The notes under the pieces: model-generated
Told to the model about the DNA's origin: nothing
The model's input: only the letters and a program-made list of their open reading frames with translations
Database searches by the model: none
Assembly: GCF_036588685.1 (NCBI RefSeq)
Contig: NC_086381.1
Span: 49,041,431-49,105,430, forward strand
DNA from: Mytilus trossulus
Lineage: Eukaryota; Mollusca; Bivalvia; Mytilida; Mytilidae
Reading direction: 5' to 3'
Length of the DNA stretch: 64,000 bases
Translations under genes and position numbers: made by a program
In this document: positions 40,301-49,300 of the stretch, piece after piece
Numbering within the stretch: the first letter of the stretch is position 1
Layout of the letters: every line of letters starts with the position of its first letter

Positions 40301-43300
40301 ATCTGGTGTGTCTTTAGTGATGGTGGAAACCTAAAATTTATTAAATAACCGGATAACAAGTTTATAATTTGATGGGCTTTTGAAATACACAAAGACCATT
40401 GACAGAAGTGAGAGAAAAAATACTGTTAAAAGCCCGCCATACAATATTCGGATAAATATAAAAGGCATCATCGGAGTTCATGTAAGTACAAAATAATTAG
40501 CAAAGTTAACGATTAATTCAACTCCATGTGTATGTTCGCTCTAAATGAATATGAAATACTAGCAACTGGACAATAAGCACTTTTATTTAGTTTGTTAGTT
40601 AACCGCCCCGGTTTACACATCAATAACCTCTAGAAAAAATGTGTTTAATCCTCATAATTCTTCAGCCAAACATACGCGATTATTAATTTAAATTATTACT
40701 TTGATGGCTACTATATGTACCATCAGAAGCACAATGGCATGTCGTGACTAAGGAGTACGCCGCCATCTTGACTTTCTAAAAATTTAGTTTCGGAAACATG
40801 GTTTATCGAAGTGTAAACCAAGAGAAAAATTCTACTTGACCAATCCAATTCAAGTATTTATAGATATGCAAATGATATAAGAATTATTTAAAAATAACAG
40901 ATTAATTTTGCAATTATTGTAATCAATAAAAACCTACATCGAACTAACTTAATCTGATAAATGACAACTTCATCACGTGTATCTCCCATCAAAGAATTAC
41001 CGTTAACGTTATCAGCGATTTTTTAATTAGGAGATACATGTATTAGCGCTAAAAGACGTGTGACGTTTTGACGTTAAATATTGGACACGTTTAGGCGAAT
41101 AACAATTATCGGACACGTTTGGGAGAATCGGACACGTTTGGGGGGAAGGACACGTTTGGGAGTGTTACATATACACCAGCCGCCCGTTTCGTCTACAAAA
41201 GACTCATCAGAGACGCTCAAATCTAAAAAAGTATAAAAGGCCAAACAAGGTAGGAAGTTGAAGAGCACTTAGGATCAAAATTCCTAACAGTTTTGCCTAA
41301 TACAACAAAGGTTATCTATGCCAGAGGAAGAAAAGACTTAGTATTTAAAGAAAATCAAAATGTTGTTAACAGTAAATCTATCAATATACCCATATCAATG
41401 ATAATTCATGTCAGCACAAAAAGTGGTGCTGACTACTGGGCTTGTGTTACCCTCGGGGAAATAAATCTCCACCAGCAGCGACATCGAGCCGGTGGTTGTA
41501 AATAAACTCATCATAGATACCGGGACTAAATTTTGTATATACGCCAGACGTGGGTTTCGTCTACAAAAGACTCATCAGTGAGGCTCGAGCTAAAAAAAGT
41601 TAAAAAGGCCAAACAAAGTACGAAGTTGAAGACGTTGAGTACCAAAATTCCTAAATGTTTTAACAAATACAGCCAAGGTAATCTATGCCTGAGGTAAAAA
41701 AGCCATAGTATTTCAAAAAAATCCAAATTTTGTTTACAGTTAATTTATAAATATAACCATATCAATGATAATTCATGTCAGCACATAAAGTGCTGACTAC
41801 TGGGCTTGTTGTGATACCCTCGGGGAAATAAATCTCCACGAGCAGTGGCATCGACCCAGTGGTTGTAAATAAAATCATCATAGATACCAGGACTAAATTT
41901 TGAACCTAAACTACCGAAAACAAACATTATTGTTCAATAAAATAAAGAGACTTTTTTCCTTTGTAATACTGGTTATTTCAAGCCTTTCTGTCAAGTTTTG
42001 TCATAATCATTTCAATAGTTTGAGAAAAATCTAAAAAAATGAACGACGACATTTACAGCGATTCGAGCAAAAATTCTTCGACAAATCCAAACCAAGCTGC
42101 AACAAGATGGAATAGAGTGTGGACCAAAAAATGATCACATATCTATGATATCTGCCTACAAACAGTTGAATATGATACATAAGATAATTTTAGGAAGATA
42201 TATACCACTAACGGACCTCTTTGTCTTCTTTGTATGTGTCTTTGTTCAATTTAGACCTTTTATTTCAACACAATTTCATCTTTTCAGGCCAATAAATAAA
42301 AATAATGGGGTTACTTTCAGTCCTTTATCAAGTTTATGGTTAAAAAGTTATAAGAAATGTATAATTAAAGCATTTTTGCAGAACGAACAATCTACATAAA
42401 AGTGTACTGTCTTTAATGAGGTTTCAATAAGTCCTTACGTAAAAATAAATTTACGCTGCGTTTCAGAGGGACATAAAAGGCTTCTTTTTTTGTGAATAAT
42501 TTTTCGTTACAGCATTAAACATGATTTCAACTACTTATAACTATATATTTATTTAAGTATTTCTAATGAAAATGTTCTGTAATAGCAGAATATAAGAAAT
42601 AAGTAGGAAAAGCCCCCTCCCCCCAAAAAAAAAAAAAAAAATAAAAAAAATACAACGAAACACTTATTATGGCTTGTTCTGTCAACTGAATATTCATGGT
42701 AGAGTCCTATTCTAAGACAATGTTCTCATTAAATGTGTGTTAGAGACTCAAGCATATCAGAATATTTTTTTTTATACTTCACTTAAAAAGCAAAACATTT
42801 TAACACATAAGATTACTCACAAGGTCAAAGGTGCATGTACGGCTTCCCATATTAATGTGTAATACCAACATTGATTTTCTCCTATTAGTCTTTGTTAAAT
42901 TTGCACTTTTCCCAAAAATGTGCAGAATTATCTTTGTTTCAAATAAAGAATACTTGGCATTGGTCAAGTTTTATTTTGTTGATACTACACGAAAAAATGT
43001 CACATAACATGTCATTGCATATAAGAAAATATCCCTTATTGGATGTTAACCAATCAAATTTCTCCATTTATTTTATCTCTGTACAAGGTTTAGTCATCAT
43101 GTAACCGGAAGATTACGAAATATTCTATAGAAATCCCCAACAAAAAATAATGGTGTTTTGAAACACCCAAGACATATGTTTATGATACAGAAATGTGTTA
43201 CTGCAATAAAATGTAGGATAAATTACCTACAACTGTCAAATTCAAGGGAATATTTTTTTCTACATACTTTGGTATACAACCGGATGTGAAGTACCTTAAT

Positions 43301-46300
43301 TTGGTGGTATTACACCTTTAACAATATTGACATGGAACGTGGCTATTCTATTTTCGATACCACGTTGTATATAAATACTTTGAAATCATAAATTGAGGTT
43401 AATGATTGAAGGTAGCCACTTATAATGAGTCAGTGATATACAATAAGAACATAATGCAGTTGTATATGTTTTATAAAAGGGGGTTTTAGGGTTATTGCAT
43501 GAATATTGGGGAATATTGTCCCGAGTAGAATTTTATATTGCACGAGCTTGTGAGTGCAATATATGTTCTACGAGGGACAATATTCCCTAATATTCATGCA
43601 ATAACCCTTTTATTGTATAGCAATATGATATTTGAAAGCAAAAATTGGTTTAAACTAAGATTTTAACGTTGATGACGTCATGAATTTTAAAGATTTATTG
43701 CACTAGTGCAATATTATAATTTATTGCATGCGAACTTTTGGTTACGTGATGTGGGAAATATTATATTGCTATACAATAATATGGGTTATTGCACTTTTCA
43801 TTCAAAGTTCATTGAATAGTCGAAAAGGTAAAATCTCAGTTTTGACTTTGAATATCATCAAAATGTAAGTATATGAATATTCATGATCTGCATGACAAAT
43901 ATGCACACAAAATAGATCATCTGTCTTTTTTATTGTTAACATTTTTGTCTTTACTCAATTTGCATTCATGAATGTACAAAGCAATTATTGTGCCTGTTAT
44001 TCTTCAAGTTTGTTATGTCTTGATCAATTATGTTTGTAGACTGATAAGGAAACAAGGAAATGGGAAATTCAGAAACAGTTCGATCAAATACTAGGGGATC
44101 ATCCGAAACGAAAGCACATAAAAGATTTTATCATGCTTTCAAACACCACTTCCAGTGAATCCGATTTTGACGTGCTCCGACGCCGTATTGTACAGCTGGC
44201 TTCAAAAGTTGACACATGGGGACAACAACTTCCTACTCGTTGGATAAAGTATGAACAAGTTTTGGATCAACATCGAGAAAACCAAGATAGAGTCATGGCA
44301 TATGAGGACATGAAAACATTAGGGAAATCAGTTGGACTTGAAATCAGAGACAGGAATGAAATGAATTTGTTTCTTAAATATCAACATGATATAGGAAATC
44401 TTATTTATTTTGAAGACATTCCGGATTTAGTGATCTTGCAACCACAGTGGTTAGTTGATGTGTTGAAATGTCTTGTGTCAGCGAGGAAATTCCAAATCCG
44501 AAGAAATATTGTTTACAACTCCGACTGGAAAGAGTTAGAAACAACAGGTAGACTGACAGAAGATTTGATCACACAGGCCTTTACCGGAGAGGGAGAGGGG
44601 ACAGATTTTGTTAAATACCGACGTCACATTCTACAAATCATGGAAAAGTTTGATGTAATTGTCAAACCAGACATAGCTGAGGAAGAATCTGTATCATCAC
44701 TAGACGAAAATGGCGAAATTGATAAATCAAAAATGCCAACTGTTCATTATTATGTGCCGTGTTTGATTAAATCAAAGGCCATTAGCAATATAGTCGACAG
44801 TTTCAAAGTAGATGGAAAGGATTTTAACAGGACGTCTTGGATGTGTATGAATTTCGATTTTCTTCCACCTGCTTTTTTTAACCATGTCCTTGTTAATTAC
44901 ATACGCCGTTATCAGATTAGTCGGGAACCATCAAAACGTGGATGCAAATTAGCCCTTTACCGCGGCATGGGAGTCTTCAATCTCGATTCATCGGGTCGAA
45001 CAAAGCTGGCAGTTTGTGTTAGCAAACACGTGATCCTGTTTCAGATCTGGAAATGGGGGAAGCATTCCCAGGTGTCATTCAAAGACATCTGGAAACATGC
45101 AGAAGCCAGCATTACCGGAATAAAAGGGAGATACAAGATGAATGTATCGTACACAGTGAAAATGAAGTGCTGTAATGGAAGCTACGACAATCCAGATGGA
45201 ATGGTAGAAATGACAAAGTTGGAGTCTGACGACGAATATTTTTGTGATGAGCACGCAGAACTACATAAATCAAAGGACCTGTTAAACTCCTGGTTTAAGG
45301 TATAAGTAATACATATTTACATATAAAACATAGTAACATTCATTGCATGTACAAATTTTGGTAGAATTTTTATGGTGTATTTAAAGGAACAACAATTTAA
45401 AAACATTTAGTTGTTCTATTAGTTATTTCAAATCTTTTATCCTTCCATAAAACTCGTTATACTGTATAATTGATGTATTTGTGTTTCATAAATACTAATT
45501 ATGGATTAAACATCGAATGAAAAATTGAAAATATGTTGAAGGTATTAGATGTATTAATTCATGGCACAAATCCTGTATAAGCACTGTCTGTACTGGCACC
45601 AAAACCGAAAAAGTGATGTAGTATCATGTTCGTGAAAAAGTTTACGAATCACTTACAGAAATCCTTACAACTCTTAAATTTAAATAAGATCTTTAAAAAT
45701 ATGTGATATTCTTACTTTTCACAACTTAGTTGTCATGAGTATGGTATTCTCATTTTTGTGATATATCATATTCAAATGACACTACATTCGTGACCAGCTT
45801 ATTAATCACTGTACTTACAGAAATCCTTACAACTCTAAAATTTAAATAAGATCTTCCAAAATATAGGATATTCTAATTTTCACAACTTCGTTGTCATGGA
45901 TTATGGTATTGTCATTTTTGTGATATATCATATTTATATGACACTACAGTCGTTAAGAATAGTTTAAGTTACAGTCCGTCACAGTGAAGGTTAAACTTCT
46001 TAAGCAAGGTCCATGCTTCAAACGGTGAACCAATAATGACATAAACTAAACGCATTTTTTCATCGTGTAGGAATAAACTTATTTAATTTGTCGCTTCTCA
46101 ATTATCAATATGCAATGTAAATGAGCTCAACTCGATGTCAAAAATCTATGTTTAGTTGAATTTAACGAGATTAGTTTAAAGGAGGAAGTCTTATTATTTT
46201 TATTTAAGTTAATGTATTGTGCTTTAATTTTCTTCTATTGTATTTTGTAGGAAGAATTGAATGCTGACATGTTGAATTATGTACGACTAGCTAAAACAGT

Positions 46301-49300
46301 TGCAGACTTAATGCCGGAAGTTATGGTAGAACAATTAAAATCTGATGGATCTGAACTCACAGGAAATACTAGCATGACATTCCGATCTCTGTTCACCTCT
46401 TTCCAACTACAAAACAAACATAAACCAACTACTGGGAAATGGGCAAGTCCAATGTGCCCGAATGAAGACACTGAAATAGCTGTAGGCGATGATGTTAAAC
46501 GTTGGCGTTTTGTCCTCAATGAACTCAAGAATCATTCTAAAATAATCGACGAGTCATTCGTAGCTCTTGAAAAGGTTTTGACAAATGTGTTCATCCGATC
46601 TGAGAAACTTTTTAAAAGTTGCTCGTTTGTTAGCAAATATCAGAAGATAATGAATGACATGTTTGAGGCAAACGATTATGATTTCTATCTGCAGAAGGTA
46701 AAACATGGTAAGTATATATCAAACTATATCTAGAGATCAACTTCTAAAGTTTAGCGGTTAACTTTAGTTCTAACATGCTCTTTTACACTGATAATATATT
46801 TGTCTGAATACAAATAAGTTTTGAATCAAAAGCTGCTTTGAAATCGTTTCACTTTTGATAGAAAATATGAAAAAATAGAGAATTCAGGATTCTGAATATT
46901 ACCTTTTTAATAAACCAAAAAACCCTATATTTTTTAACATAGATTAGATCATTACTGTTCGATACCTCTTGAATTCAACCCTGTTGACGCTTAAGATATG
47001 ACAAAAGAAAAAAAAATTGGAACAGGAATTTCATACAATTTTTGCTCAACAGAGTTCACCCCTGACACTATTATTATGTGTTACTACTATTAATCTCAAG
47101 TTTTCTTAAAAATCTTTGAGTAATTTTTCCATTGTACTTTTGGAATACCTGCATTTAACTGTTTTTGATCCCTGGGGTTTTATTTTATTAGGAGAACACC
47201 ATATCGATTTTTTGTTGTACAGTTCCGCTATTTTTATTTATTTTATATCTGAAATAAAATTACAAAAATGCATTTATAAGCAGTTAATGTGTTCCTGTCA
47301 GAGAGTAATGTTCAATCCAATGGGAGATTCACGCTCTATGCACGCTAAAAAAAATTGCAACCACTCTTTATGGGGTCCGCAGACGGCCTGGCCTGTTGGA
47401 AAGAAAAAATGTCTGTTCATACATAATTCATACTCATTTTCCAGTGGCAGGCTATATTTTTTCTACATTCATCTCGGACGGCCTCTATTACATGACCTTA
47501 ATATTAAATTAATTGTTAATGTGTTCTCTTTTTGAACATGTATGGAATATTTGCCATTTAATCACTTAATTATCAAATTTTATAACATGTTTTATTTCTG
47601 TAATTACAGAAATTATTCCCGATACATTCGAAATCAACATCAGACGTCATTACCAGATGATTTTACAGGAAATATCTGTTAGCAAAATATTGGACCACAT
47701 GATGACCCACTGTGTGTTAACCAGTGATGACAGACGCCATGTGGAACAACTTGTTAGACAGGCCGAACAAAATCAGGCGTTGCTAGATATAATCATTGAT
47801 AGGAATCGTTCAACGTTTGATATATTTATTGATGCTTTGCGGGACAGCGGATATGATGGTATAGCCGAACTACTCAGATGCGATCTAGAAGATATCAAAG
47901 AAGATACAAGAACAGCACAAATGGAAGGTATATAAATTGTTTATGCTTTGTGTGGTTTCTGATTTAAAACTGTCCAAATAGGTACATTAATCTACAGTTC
48001 TTAATTTCCACTTTTATTCTTGTATTTTGTGTCTTTCTGATGAGTTAAGCCTTTTTCAACTGATTTTTATAGTTCGTTCTTATGTTGTATTGTTATATCA
48101 TTGTCACAGGTTAGGGGGAGGGTTGAGATCCCGCTAACATGTTTAACCCCGCCACATTATTTATGTATGTGCCTGTCCCAAGTCAGGAGCCAGTAATTCA
48201 GTGGTTGTCGTTTGTTTATGTGTAACATATTTGTTTTTCGTTCATTTTTCTACATAAATAAGGCCGTTAGTTTTCTCGTTTGGATTGTTTTACATTGTTT
48301 TATCGGGGCCTTTTATAGCTGACTATGTGGTATGGGCTTTGCTCATTGTTGAAGGCCGTACTGTTACCTATAGTTGTTAATGTTTGTGTCATTTTGGTCG
48401 TTTGTGGATAGTTGTCTCTAGACCAAATTATAATCCTGGTACCTTTGATAACTATTGTCTCATTGGCAATCATACCACATCTTCTTTTTTATATTAGCAT
48501 ATTAAATGATAGGCAAGACAATGTTTGGGCTTGGGGTCATGCACGTAGTTAAACATTGTCTTTTATAAATTCGTCAAATTTAATGTATATTATTCGAAGT
48601 TGTTCGTTTTCAAATAACGAATAATGCTACAATGAATGAAGACGGTAATTTGCAATATATGAAGCGTTTTTGTCTAGCGGTTTGCGTGCCAATGAGACAA
48701 CTCTCCATTCAAGTCACAGTTTGTAAAAAAAAACAATTATAGATCAAATACGGCCTTTAACACGGAGCCGTGGTGTACCCCGAGCAGCAAGCTATAAAGG
48801 GCCCCCATAATAACTATCATAAATGTAAAGCCATTCAACCAGACAAATCAACAGTCTTATCCATATTTAAAAAAAAACAGAACCGAGAACAAATTATTAA
48901 CCACATCAATGAACGACAGGCCCCGAACAACAGGTTTCTGACGTAATGGCTACAAAAATACATGGTGCTTGAATTCAATCAAAGTTTAATTTAAGCATCA
49001 AAAATAATAAGTATAGGTTTATCATACCAACATGGAAAAACGGGGCCCTTGCTGCCATGTCAGTTTTCATGTTCACTTCTGTACAATTTCAAAATGTTAG
49101 GCTAAGAAAATATTTCTCTTGATCTTTTTCAGGATTGTCAGCATGGACTGTTCCATTACATAAGGTACGTCTTCAGAAGAATTACGTAGATATCATATCT
49201 AACATCAAACACGAGGCAATAGTAGACCACTTGATATCGTGTGAATTGCTAACAATAGACGATCAGCAAACTATAGAGGCTTGTCCAGCACAGACCGAAA

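Noticed and set aside
46500..46570. HEPN-like helix in the exon after COR
   Set aside because: The Arg-Asn-His run is suggestive, but spacing does not fit the RX4-6H motif and no other HEPN feature is seen.
47116..47535. 139-codon open frame on the + strand in the intron before the first CARD
   Set aside because: It starts at TTG, shows no family resemblance and has no splice support. It is long for chance but not enough for a gene call; an RNA-seq look would settle it.
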